Shown piece by piece: positions 28,076 to 36,093 of a stretch of 64,000 nucleotides of DNA. Both the position numbers and the translations under genes were made by a program. This DNA is from Lachnospiraceae bacterium (GTDB taxonomy: Bacteria; Bacillota; Clostridia; Lachnospirales; Lachnospiraceae): contig JAAUZL010000024.1 of NCBI GenBank assembly GCA_014804615.1, positions 288,809 to 352,808 on the forward strand. The letters run 5' to 3'. Within the stretch, counting starts at the first letter, position 1, and every line of letters starts with the position of its first letter. Under the pieces are notes generated by a model that had not been told where the DNA came from, searched no databases, and was given only the letters and a program-made list of their open reading frames with translations.

Positions 28076-29896
28076 TTAATCCCTCATTATCATTTCCGGC
28101 TCCGTGTTCTCCGCCGATTCAGAAAGGTTCCTCACCCGATAGACCATATAAATTTCTTCAATCGAATCCACTTCCTCCACGCTGACTGTGAACCCCTTTC
28201 CGGCGTAATACGTTGAAAGCCAGCCGGTATCGCTGTCCTTTGCGGTAATAAAATAAACATTGTCCCGACAGAGCAGTCCTTCCTCCATCGTTGTGATGCC
28301 AAATTCCGCCAGTTTTTTATCATAAAGAGGACTCTTGCACAGCCAGCCGCCCATAATGTCATGATTTGCCAGAGAATTATCCACATCCTGAAAAATCTTC
28401 TGGGAATAACCCACCGTGGAATAAACGTCCTTAAAATAAAAATTATCCGGATGCGCCTTACAGTACCATGCAATTTTCATGCAGTTCACATGAGATATTT
28501 CCCTGCTCTCTTCATCCGCCATTACTTTTCTAATGCTATGCGGAACATGATACAAGCACAAAAATCCCAATAGCACAAAAATGACCACCGCCGCTTTTCG
28601 CCCAGTTCCCGACTGCTTCCCGTCCGCTTTCCAAATCCACAGCCCGTCCGACTTCATGAACTGCATACAGAGTATTCCCAAAAGCAGCGTCGCTTCTGCG
28701 ACATAAAGGGAATGGGTAATTCTTTCCGGATATCTCCCCCGAATCAAAATGAACATCCAAAGAGATGTCCTGACCACTCCAGTCAATAATAGTTGCCATA
28801 GAAAAATCCATCTTCCCGTGCCCGCGAATACGGTATACAGCCCAACCAATACAATACAGAAATAAAGCGCAATGACGAGTCTGTTATAGGGAACATCTTC
28901 CGAATGCAGTGTGCGATAAATATAACCACAGACTATTTCAGGTATATTCTCAAAATAATCGATATCCGCCGATGCATATACGGCGATCTCGCTCATCAAT
29001 TCCTCGTTAATATCCTCATCCAGGCCGAAATTATAATTGGAAAGTAATTCCTGCTGCGCATTATTCAGACCAATGGAATGCAGATATTCCCTATGCTCTC
29101 CGCTTGTGAGGATCTCCAGATGATAGTCGTAGACTTCCGTCCTTTTATTAAAAAAAGTGAGAAACCGCTCCCATTCACTGCTTCCGTATGCCACAAGATC
29201 GATCGATCTGCTGACAAGCATACCGCATATAATACAGCCCAGAACAACGCCATACTTCACATAATTTTCCTTCTGAAAAAACTTCTCTTCTTCCATCCAT
29301 CGGAACAATCCTGCAAGGCCGATAAACGGAAAAAGAAGGAGCAGCATCTCCGTTCTTAGCTGATATGCCAGGATAACAAGCAGAACCGAAGGAATATTCC
29401 TCACAATAAACTGCCTCACCGAAAGGCCTCCCGGCGTCGTTATAAAAAGAAACATTGCTGAAGCCGCCAGCATCGCGCTGATAAAAGTATAATGCAGCGC
29501 CATCATATGCGGCAGTATGATTCCCCATACGAACAAAGTAAAAAGGGCCATGCATCCCGCTTTTGCGAGCAAGCTCCTGCAAAACCGCAAAAGACGCGTT
29601 CCCACGGCATACAAACTGCCCATCTGGCAGAAAAGCAGAAAGAGACCGTACCACGGAAGCGTGCCGCACAGCTTATAGAACAGGCTGATAAAAGCGCCCA
29701 AAACATATAAAGTCTGCACATTATGTCCATCCGGTGCGCCCGTATAAGCCCCTGACATAATATCCCGCATAAAAAAATCGTCATTCAGGTCGTAGTAGAA
29801 GTCAAAGAAAAAACTCAGCGCGGTGATATTGACCAATATAGTCACTATCATAAAAATATAATTTCCGTACTTCGTCCAAACGTCCTTCTTATTCAT
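28076..29896 (-). CDS. Polytopic membrane protein, GT-C-like
   Basis: The 606-residue protein starts at the ATG at 29896, 8 bases inside the end of wecE. The track N-terminus before it is read-through. The first helix is followed by DLNDDFFMRDIMSGAYTG, an acidic N-D-D loop typical of GT-C glycosyltransferases of the DUF6056/GtrII-like kind. About ten further helices and a C-terminal outer domain follow. It probably transfers a sugar from a polyprenyl donor outside the membrane. The family cannot be named with certainty, and the substrate is unknown. Confidence 0.6.
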   Translation of the reverse strand: MNKKDVWTKYGNYIFMIVTILVNITALSFFFDFYYDLNDDFFMRDIMSGAYTGAPDGHNVQTLYVLGAFISLFYKLCGTLPWYGLFLLFCQMGSLYAVGTRLLRFCRSLLAKAGCMALFTLFVWGIILPHMMALHYTFISAMLAASAMFLFITTPGGLSVRQFIVRNIPSVLLVILAYQLRTEMLLLLFPFIGLAGLFRWMEEEKFFQKENYVKYGVVLGCIICGMLVSRSIDLVAYGSSEWERFLTFFNKRTEVYDYHLEILTSGEHREYLHSIGLNNAQQELLSNYNFGLDEDINEELMSEIAVYASADIDYFENIPEIVCGYIYRTLHSEDVPYNRLVIALYFCIVLVGLYTVFAGTGRWIFLWQLLLTGVVRTSLWMFILIRGRYPERITHSLYVAEATLLLGILCMQFMKSDGLWIWKADGKQSGTGRKAAVVIFVLLGFLCLYHVPHSIRKVMADEESREISHVNCMKIAWYCKAHPDNFYFKDVYSTVGYSQKIFQDVDNSLANHDIMGGWLCKSPLYDKKLAEFGITTMEEGLLCRDNVYFITAKDSDTGWLSTYYAGKGFTVSVEEVDSIEEIYMVYRVRNLSESAENTEPEMIMRD

Positions 29897-31016
29897 AAAA
29901 TACCCTGACCTGTTCCGCAATGTACTCCACCTGCTCCGCCTGCAGCGAATAGAACATCGGAAGCCGGAGAAGCCGCTCGCTCTCCTTTGTGGTATAACGA
30001 TCCTCCCCGTGGAACCTGCCATACTTTTGCCCCGCAGGCGCGGAGTGAAGCGGCACATAATGTGATGCCGGAAGTATCTGCTTCTCCTTCAAAAAGGAAT
30101 CCAGTCTGCTTCTCTCTTCCAGATCCTTTGTTTTAATATAGAACATGTGCGCATTGTGACTGCAATGCTCCGGAATATAGGGGAGTTCAATTTTCCCTTT
30201 CTCTGCAAGCGGCAAAAGCAGCTCACGATACTGCTCCCATCTGTCCATCCTTGCCTGCGTGATCTCTTCTGTCAACTCCAGCTGTGCATAGAGATAAGCG
30301 GCGTTCATATCGCTTGGTAAATAGGAGGAACCGTAATTCTGCCAACGATACTTGTCTACCTGTCCTCTAAAATACTTACTTCTATCCGTTCCCTTTTCCC
30401 GGAAAATTTCCGCATCTTCGATATATTTCTCATCCCGGATCAATAGTGCGCCGCCCTCGCCCATGCTTAAGTTTTTCGTCTCATGAAAGCTGAAACAGCC
30501 AAACTCGCCGAAAGTGCCCAGCGGCTTCCCTTTATAGGAAGCCATGATCCCTTGCGCGGCGTCCTCTATCACCATGAGATGATGACGTTTCGCGATATCC
30601 ATAATGACATCCATCTCACAACCCACCCCGGCATAGTGCACTGGTGCGATCGCCCTCGTGCGCTCTGTCACCGCATCTTCAATCAGTTTTTCATCTATAT
30701 TCATGGTATCCGGCCGCACATCTACAAACACCACCGCAGCTCCCCGCAGAACGAAAGCATTCGCCGTAGACACAAAGGTGTAGGAGGGCATGATGACCTC
30801 ATCCCCCGGCTTAATGTCCGCAAGCAGCGCCGCCAGTTCCGTGGCGTGAGTACAGGAAGTGGTGAGCAGACACTTTGCCGTCCCTGTCATAGCCTCGATC
30901 TTCTCGCTGCACTTCTTCGTAAAAGGGCCGTCGCCGCAGATTTTCTCCTGCTCCACAGCCTGTCTCATATATTCAAATTCCTTCCCCGTAAAGGGGGGTA
31001 CGTTAAAGTTTATCAT
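29889..31016 (-). CDS. rffA: dTDP-4-amino-4,6-dideoxygalactose transaminase (WecE/RffA)
   Basis: The 375-residue DegT-family enzyme carries FSFHETKNLSMGEGGAL (Schiff-base Lys in TKN) and KGTDRSKYFRGQVDKYRWQN. This pair of blocks is specific to the WecE/RffA group that makes dTDP-Fuc4N from dTDP-4-keto-6-deoxyglucose. The start at 31016 has a strong GGAGGAA site. The dTDP-glucose synthase and dehydratase (rmlA/rmlB) are not in the window and must be supplied from elsewhere. A GNAT two genes away could N-acetylate the product. Confidence 0.92.
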   Translation of the reverse strand: MINFNVPPFTGKEFEYMRQAVEQEKICGDGPFTKKCSEKIEAMTGTAKCLLTTSCTHATELAALLADIKPGDEVIMPSYTFVSTANAFVLRGAAVVFVDVRPDTMNIDEKLIEDAVTERTRAIAPVHYAGVGCEMDVIMDIAKRHHLMVIEDAAQGIMASYKGKPLGTFGEFGCFSFHETKNLSMGEGGALLIRDEKYIEDAEIFREKGTDRSKYFRGQVDKYRWQNYGSSYLPSDMNAAYLYAQLELTEEITQARMDRWEQYRELLLPLAEKGKIELPYIPEHCSHNAHMFYIKTKDLEERSRLDSFLKEKQILPASHYVPLHSAPAGQKYGRFHGEDRYTTKESERLLRLPMFYSLQAEQVEYIAEQVRVFYE

Positions 31017-31072
31017 AAGGGTTCCTCCATTGGATTCGCAGTGCACTCAATTCCGCGTATAGTATATCATAT

Positions 31073-32929
31073 TTATTTCTGTGACGCCAGATACACCACA
31101 TACCGGGCATTGCCGAAGCTTTCCGCATAGCCATACTCCCACATCATTTGCGAAAGCATCTGCAGCTTCTCATCCGCCGCCATGGCTTCTATATCCACAT
31201 CAAACCAGTTGATCGCCTCACCGTCATCGCTCAGATAGGCCGCAACATCCGCCGAGAGTATCATCACCGGGGGCTCCTCCCCCGCTTGAATCCCCTCTTC
31301 CACCGCCGAAAGATCCCGCCAGTATTCCATCATGCGGTAGGAGTCCAGATCAGGCCATGTCGTAGACAGAGCAGGGGGCATATCCAGCAGATAATGCAGA
31401 CCGGCCAGCTCCCCATAAACGATTGTCTCCCTGCCGCTCAGGCTTTCCTCCTGCATATACAGAGCCAATTCCTCTATAAGCGTTCCATTCTCCAGATTCG
31501 TGTAGACACCCGCCGCCTTCTCCGGTGTCTCTACTTTCATACTGCGCGGTTCTCCCCATATACCGTCCTGAAAAGCAAACTCTTTGTGGAGACCGATACT
31601 CTGCCACAGTACAAACACAGTAAGAAGCACCACCGGCGCGCGCCACAGAAACCGGTCGCTAACTGCATCCGCCGCCGTCCACAGCAGAAAAGGCGCCGCC
31701 AGAAAAAGATTATTAATGATCGGATACAGAGAATTGTTACTGCCAAGAGGCGTTAAAAAAATCTCCAAAAGCACCAGAACCGCCAGTATTTTCTGCTCTG
31801 TGCGCACTTTTTTTCGTACCAGACAGAGCACCGCCGTAAAAATCGTTATCAGCAAAAACAGCACCGTCGGGTAATAAACACTGCCATTCCCATGCTCATA
31901 ATAGCGAAAATGGAACATCCCCTTACCCCAGTAAAAGCGCAGAAGCACCAAAAAGAGCAGGCAGTATATCGCTTTTATAATTACATCTGTTATTTTATTC
32001 TTGTGTTTCACCAGCAAAGCAAGGATTCCCGGTGCCAGACATAGCACCGCAAAAACCAGCCAATACATCCCCCGCAGATAATCACCGAACATGCCCGTCA
32101 GCATGGAGGTCGGTTTATAATCTGCAGCCTGCTCGGTCATGGCAAACATGGTGCGCACCATGTCTGGGTAGGCCGAAAAGCCGTAGCGCACACAGATCGC
32201 TACAAGAGGAATCCCGAAGCCCAGAAGATAACCGAGCATACACCATGAAGTGACCTGCGCAAGCCGCCCCCAGGGAATCTCCGTCTGAGGCTCCACTACA
32301 TCACCCCGGCTTGCCACCGCACCCTGCTGCCTTCTATTCATAAGCACAGTGCCATACCACACCGCCAGAATGAAAGCCGCCTGCACCACGTTGGGCATCC
32401 GCACCGCCACATTGGCGCCCAGACACAGACCCGCCGCCACAAAATACAAGCGTTCAGAAGCCTCCCCCGGCACCGCTGTAAGCCCGCGGTATAGGAGCAG
32501 CATTCCCGCCGTCATCAGAAAATAAGTCAGATAATTATACAAAACCGTAGATGGACACCAACACAGTCCAAGCGCCAGCATCTCACCCACAAACAAAAGC
32601 GGTGCCGGAATCCTTTTTCGCAGCGCCAGATAGACCATAAGTGCTGTCACTGACTGTACAAGCGATGTATAAAAATACATGCCAAGCAGCGTCCCACCGA
32701 AGGGCAGCCGCATCAACAGACTTCCCGCCACGTTGGACAAAAAGGTGGCCACCATCCAGGTCCCTTTCATCTGCCCAAAATACTGAAAATTTGCCAGGGA
32801 GTAGGTGGTGTCCGCCACATTCAAACCTTGATTAACCCCAACCAGCGGATATATCATAATCAAAACCGGAAAAAGACCATTTTCTATGAAGTTTCGGTAT
32901 CTTCCGTAACATTTCGACACACGTTCCAT
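31073..32929 (-). CDS. Polytopic membrane protein, unknown (GT-C-like)
   Basis: The 618-residue protein has around ten helices and a C-terminal outer domain. Its first outer loop contains NQGLNVADTTYSLANFQYFG, an acidic loop after helix 1, again the GT-C plan. No family name is certain. The start codon and its GGAGG site lie inside one copy of a 27-bp direct repeat whose second copy is at 34221-34247. The upstream sequence has therefore been rearranged: the DUF1016 cassette now lies where the older promoter region used to be. Confidence 0.58.
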   Translation of the reverse strand: MERVSKCYGRYRNFIENGLFPVLIMIYPLVGVNQGLNVADTTYSLANFQYFGQMKGTWMVATFLSNVAGSLLMRLPFGGTLLGMYFYTSLVQSVTALMVYLALRKRIPAPLLFVGEMLALGLCWCPSTVLYNYLTYFLMTAGMLLLYRGLTAVPGEASERLYFVAAGLCLGANVAVRMPNVVQAAFILAVWYGTVLMNRRQQGAVASRGDVVEPQTEIPWGRLAQVTSWCMLGYLLGFGIPLVAICVRYGFSAYPDMVRTMFAMTEQAADYKPTSMLTGMFGDYLRGMYWLVFAVLCLAPGILALLVKHKNKITDVIIKAIYCLLFLVLLRFYWGKGMFHFRYYEHGNGSVYYPTVLFLLITIFTAVLCLVRKKVRTEQKILAVLVLLEIFLTPLGSNNSLYPIINNLFLAAPFLLWTAADAVSDRFLWRAPVVLLTVFVLWQSIGLHKEFAFQDGIWGEPRSMKVETPEKAAGVYTNLENGTLIEELALYMQEESLSGRETIVYGELAGLHYLLDMPPALSTTWPDLDSYRMMEYWRDLSAVEEGIQAGEEPPVMILSADVAAYLSDDGEAINWFDVDIEAMAADEKLQMLSQMMWEYGYAESFGNARYVVYLASQK

Positions 32930-32944
32930 ACGCGGCCTCCGTTT
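32918..32944. repeat. 27-bp direct repeat, copy 1
   Basis: An exact 27-base repeat (core GTTCCATACGCGGCCTCCG on the plus strand) covers the ribosome site and first codons of the membrane-protein gene. The identical copy at 34221-34247 lies on the other side of the DUF1016 gene. The arrangement looks like a long target-site duplication or a recombination scar. Confidence 0.85.
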
Positions 32945-32968
32945 TTTCCTAATTTCTTACGAGCCCTG

Positions 32969-33034
32969 CTAAAGCTATTTCAAAGCTGAAACGGAGCTTT
33001 AGAACCGCTTTAGAGAGTCTACGGCTTGTAGACT
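32969..33034. repeat. Two inverted repeats downstream of the DUF1016 gene
   Basis: An 8-base pair CTAAAGCT/AGCTTTAG (32969-32976 and 32995-33002) encloses the small palindrome TTTCAAAGCTGAAA. A 7-base perfect stem AGTCTAC/GTAGACT (33016-33022 and 33028-33034, 5-base loop) overlaps the DUF1016 stop codon. There is no T-tract on the minus strand, so a standard terminator is not clear; these may be cassette-end structures. Confidence 0.5.
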
Positions 33035-34124
33035 ATTTTGTATCCGTCATTTTTGCGACCTCGGATTCCAATGTTTCTATTGTAGGAAGACTGCGCTGAT
33101 ATTCTTTGCTGAGAGCGTTGCTTAATTCGTACTCTGCAATACCAATCGGCTGTGAAACTTCTTCCAAAGAATATTCTGCTACCACATTATCCTTATCCTT
33201 GCAAATGAGCAAACCTATAGCCGGATTATCACCATCTCCTGTTAATTGTTTATTTACTGCTGTAACGTAAAAATTTAATTTTCCAATATATTCCGGTTCA
33301 AATCTTTTTGTTTTAAGCTCTATGACAACATAACAGTGCAGCTTAATATGATAAAACAACAAATCAATATAAAATTCACGCTCCCCGACCTGTAAATGAA
33401 CCTGCCGCCCCACATAGGAAAAACCCGTTCCCAGTTCCAGCAAAAACTGCGTAATCTGATTTACCAGAGCATCTTCCAATTCTTTTTCATCATAGTCATC
33501 CCGCATCGTTAAAAAATCGAAACTATATGGATCTTTTAATGTCTGTATTGCCAAATCTGAGGCGTTGGCAGGAAGTTTATCCTTAAAATTCGTAATGGCT
33601 TTTCCCTTACGCTCATATAATCCGCTTTCAATCTGATGTTCCAATACATCTCGGCTCCAATTATTTTCCAAGACATACTGTGCATAGAAAATAGCTTCAC
33701 GTACATCTTTACATTTAAAAATAATGCGCTGATTATGCCCCCACGGAATTGTTGTTATCAGCTGAAAAATATCATCAGACCTCAATTCGTCTACAACTTG
33801 TTGACCATTTATAACTTCTGCATAAAAGCGATACCAAAGCCGCATTGTTTTCAGGTTTGTTTCTGAAAATCCTGACATATCAGGAAAGGTCTTTTTCAAG
33901 TCAATGCTCATCTGCCGTAAAAGACCTTCTCCCCACTTTGAATGATTCTGCCGGTTTACAATGTCTGCACCAATGTGCCAATAAAGCTCTAGTAGTTCTC
34001 TATTTACTTTGATAGATGCTTTAATCTGACTGCTTTTAATCTTGTCTTTGATCAAAGCAATCCATTCCCTGTATTCATCAGTCACAATAAATCCTACCTC
34101 TTGCTTTTTCAGGTCTGATTTCAT
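33033..34124 (-). CDS. DUF1016 (YhcG-type) PD-(D/E)XK nuclease family protein
   Basis: The 363-residue protein matches YhcG. It has a DUF1016 N-terminal helical domain (LLELYWHIGADIVNRQ; RQMSIDLKKTFPDMSGFSET), then a PD-(D/E)XK nuclease core with EFYIDLLFYHIKLHCYVVIE followed by LK, containing the catalytic Asp and the E-x-K pair. DUF1016 proteins often travel alone or beside restriction and defence genes. The start at 34124 has an ideal GGAGGAAAAG. The gene has an AT-rich sequence unlike the glycan genes and is flanked by 27-bp direct repeats, which suggests recent gain. Confidence 0.85.
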   Translation of the reverse strand: MKSDLKKQEVGFIVTDEYREWIALIKDKIKSSQIKASIKVNRELLELYWHIGADIVNRQNHSKWGEGLLRQMSIDLKKTFPDMSGFSETNLKTMRLWYRFYAEVINGQQVVDELRSDDIFQLITTIPWGHNQRIIFKCKDVREAIFYAQYVLENNWSRDVLEHQIESGLYERKGKAITNFKDKLPANASDLAIQTLKDPYSFDFLTMRDDYDEKELEDALVNQITQFLLELGTGFSYVGRQVHLQVGEREFYIDLLFYHIKLHCYVVIELKTKRFEPEYIGKLNFYVTAVNKQLTGDGDNPAIGLLICKDKDNVVAEYSLEEVSQPIGIAEYELSNALSKEYQRSLPTIETLESEVAKMTDTK

Positions 34125-34220
34125 CTTTTCCTCCATAGCATTTATCAGTTCATCATTAAATCATTCATTGTTTTATTCATATCATTACTTATTCTACCAG
34201 AAGGCTAAATACATTTGTGT

Positions 34221-34247
34221 CACACGTTCCATACGCGGCCTCCGTTT
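34221..34247. repeat. 27-bp direct repeat, copy 2
   Basis: This is identical to 32918-32944. Here the ATG-GAACGTGTG start of the membrane protein is followed by unrelated codons and a stop, so this copy is a relic of that gene's start. Upstream of it (minus strand) is the sequence that probably once preceded the intact gene. Confidence 0.85.
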
Positions 34248-34321
34248 CCATAGATATTGTCCAACTCTCCGCTTCATCATATAAAAAGGAAACCGGAGGA
34301 AGCAAAATAATATAAAATATT

Positions 34322-34539
34322 ATAGCACAAATCTCAATGCACTTTTTACACAGATCCAGACAATTACTTTTTACTATTCTTTGTCCATATGTAAATTGTT
34401 TATCTATCAAAACTGCAGACAGCCTTACTCTTGGTCCATATTTTTCTGTAATGGCAACATCATTTTTCCCGATCCATCCCAATCCGGCATTGAACGCAGC
34501 ATATTTAAATGAAAATGGAGCAGCTAAGATGCCTACCAT
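34322..34539 (-). pseudogene. Internal fragment of an iron-sulfur reductase (epoxyqueuosine reductase/DUF1730-like)
   Basis: About 70 residues read AAFNAGLGWIGKNDVAITEK, YGPRVRLSAVLID and CLDLCKKCIEIC. These are the G-W-I-G-K and 4Fe-4S cysteine regions of QueG-like double-cluster proteins. The family is normally 250-380 residues; here the N-terminal part and the end of the ferredoxin domain are missing, and the reading frame runs into unrelated sequence. The fragment begins inside the LRR-like gene's end. It is a remnant, probably left by the rearrangements that built this patch. Confidence 0.7.
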
Positions 34540-36017
34540 TCATCTCTAATTTCATCCAAAACATCTAAAATCTCATTTAAATCAATTAGTTTTTTATCTT
34601 TTAGAAATTGTTCATATAACTGTTCCAATACACAAAAAAGATCCTCTCGTTCGTCAGTTTCAATAAACTGGTCATATTGTCTGTTCAACCGATTAAAGTT
34701 CAGTCCATATTCCTGTACAGCTGCGACAGCTTCCTCTTTGGTATTAGCCTGTTCTAACTGTTTTTTTGTCTTTTTATATTGCCGTATTGTCTTTTTATAT
34801 GCCGCCACGGGAACAAATTCACTGCCGTCCCAATCACGGAAAGGATTCTCTAAATTTTCCTTTAACCAATCATCTGACCGCAGTCTTTTTACTTCCAGAT
34901 AATCCAGTTTTCTTTTCCATGTCTTTTTTACTGCCATTCCCGCCTCCTTGGGAATACTATATAAATCAAGTCCTCTCAGATCCGGTATTCGCTCCAAAAC
35001 CTTCATATCCTCAGCCGAAAACCCAAATAAATCCGAGATTATTAATTCTCTCAAATAAGGCAGTTTCTCTAAGGCTTCCATATTATTTATAATCCCCGGT
35101 TTCCCCCACAGCGAAAGCGAACGCAACTCTGGAAAAAGACAAGGGACTTCCCTCATGTCTAACTCTTTGATTTTAAAAACAAGCAGATTACGCACATCAG
35201 AAAGTCCATAATTACACAAGTCTGCATCTTCCATAGACAAATTCAGACCTATCGTTTTGCCTATTATCTGAAGCTCCGGCTGCAACTTACCTGTTAATTT
35301 CAAATATCTGACGTCATCTGGAAGGTATATTCTTTTCACTCCCGTTCCATCCAGTTCAAAAGAGTGAATCTGTTGTAGATTACGAAAATCCAGTACCTCT
35401 GTCTGAGGTGATGTCCAGCGAAACGAGTGGATAAGTGACGCTCCGGCAATACAATCCAAAATCTCCTGATTCGGTCCCTCTATCTCCACCCTCGTAACAC
35501 ACGGAAATAATTCCACAGAAAAATTGTGTTCCGCTGCCGAATAAAGTTCAGTTGTCAATACAGGTTCTCCTTTACGGAAAGAGCCTTTTGCAAGATTAAC
35601 CCATTCCCCACTGTTAATATATTTCTTGTAATTTTCTTTCTGCTTTGCCTCTCCCTGCCTCCAGTCCATCTCAAACAGATATTCCATTCCGTATCCCCAT
35701 TTATCTCCGCCGTAGACATCACAAGATTTATTGGTAACAGGCGGACATACCCCGCAAAAAATGTAATCACCTGGTATCCTGTCATTAGAAATATACTCCA
35801 TCGCCAATGCATGGTGGTAACGGAATCTTTCCCGATAAAATGGCCTCAGGTCCGGTAATATCTCTTCTTTCGGTGGTTCCGGTTCGAGATAATCCAGCGC
35901 AATATAACATATACTTCCCTTGAGCACCTCTAAAATCTGATAGGCTCCATACTTCCTTAGTTCCTCAACATAAACACCATAGACAGCTCCCACTATCGGT
36001 TTATTGTCCTGCTCCAT
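34533..36017 (-). CDS. Leucine-rich-repeat-like protein, unknown function
   Basis: The 494-residue protein has a mixed N-terminal domain (to about 190) and then irregular leucine-rich repeats of about 22-25 residues (LRSLSLWGKPGIINNMEALE, KLPYLRELIISDLFGFSAED, RIPDLRGLDLYSIPKEAG). A charged helical C-terminus follows. No signal peptide or anchor is seen, so it is probably cytoplasmic. The ATG at 36017 has AAAGGAG 8 bases upstream and is preferred to the longer forms. It lies in the AT-richer accessory patch and not in the glycan operon proper. I do not recognise a function; a protein-binding role is implied by the repeats. Confidence 0.6.
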   Translation of the reverse strand: MEQDNKPIVGAVYGVYVEELRKYGAYQILEVLKGSICYIALDYLEPEPPKEEILPDLRPFYRERFRYHHALAMEYISNDRIPGDYIFCGVCPPVTNKSCDVYGGDKWGYGMEYLFEMDWRQGEAKQKENYKKYINSGEWVNLAKGSFRKGEPVLTTELYSAAEHNFSVELFPCVTRVEIEGPNQEILDCIAGASLIHSFRWTSPQTEVLDFRNLQQIHSFELDGTGVKRIYLPDDVRYLKLTGKLQPELQIIGKTIGLNLSMEDADLCNYGLSDVRNLLVFKIKELDMREVPCLFPELRSLSLWGKPGIINNMEALEKLPYLRELIISDLFGFSAEDMKVLERIPDLRGLDLYSIPKEAGMAVKKTWKRKLDYLEVKRLRSDDWLKENLENPFRDWDGSEFVPVAAYKKTIRQYKKTKKQLEQANTKEEAVAAVQEYGLNFNRLNRQYDQFIETDEREDLFCVLEQLYEQFLKDKKLIDLNEILDVLDEIRDEW

Positions 36018-36093
36018 ATCTGCCATCTCCTTTATGGTACATCCTATCACATCGCGCTCTTAATATCAATTTTGCCCCTATATTATTGCAGTC

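Noticed and set aside
30992-30997. Second possible poly-G switch (G6) near the start of wecE
   Set aside because: The run is short and the reading frame is intact through it; six bases rarely give phase variation.
33033-34124. DUF1016 gene as part of the NurA/HerA system
   Set aside because: It is 13 kb away in a separate patch with its own flanking repeats, so no operon link can be claimed.
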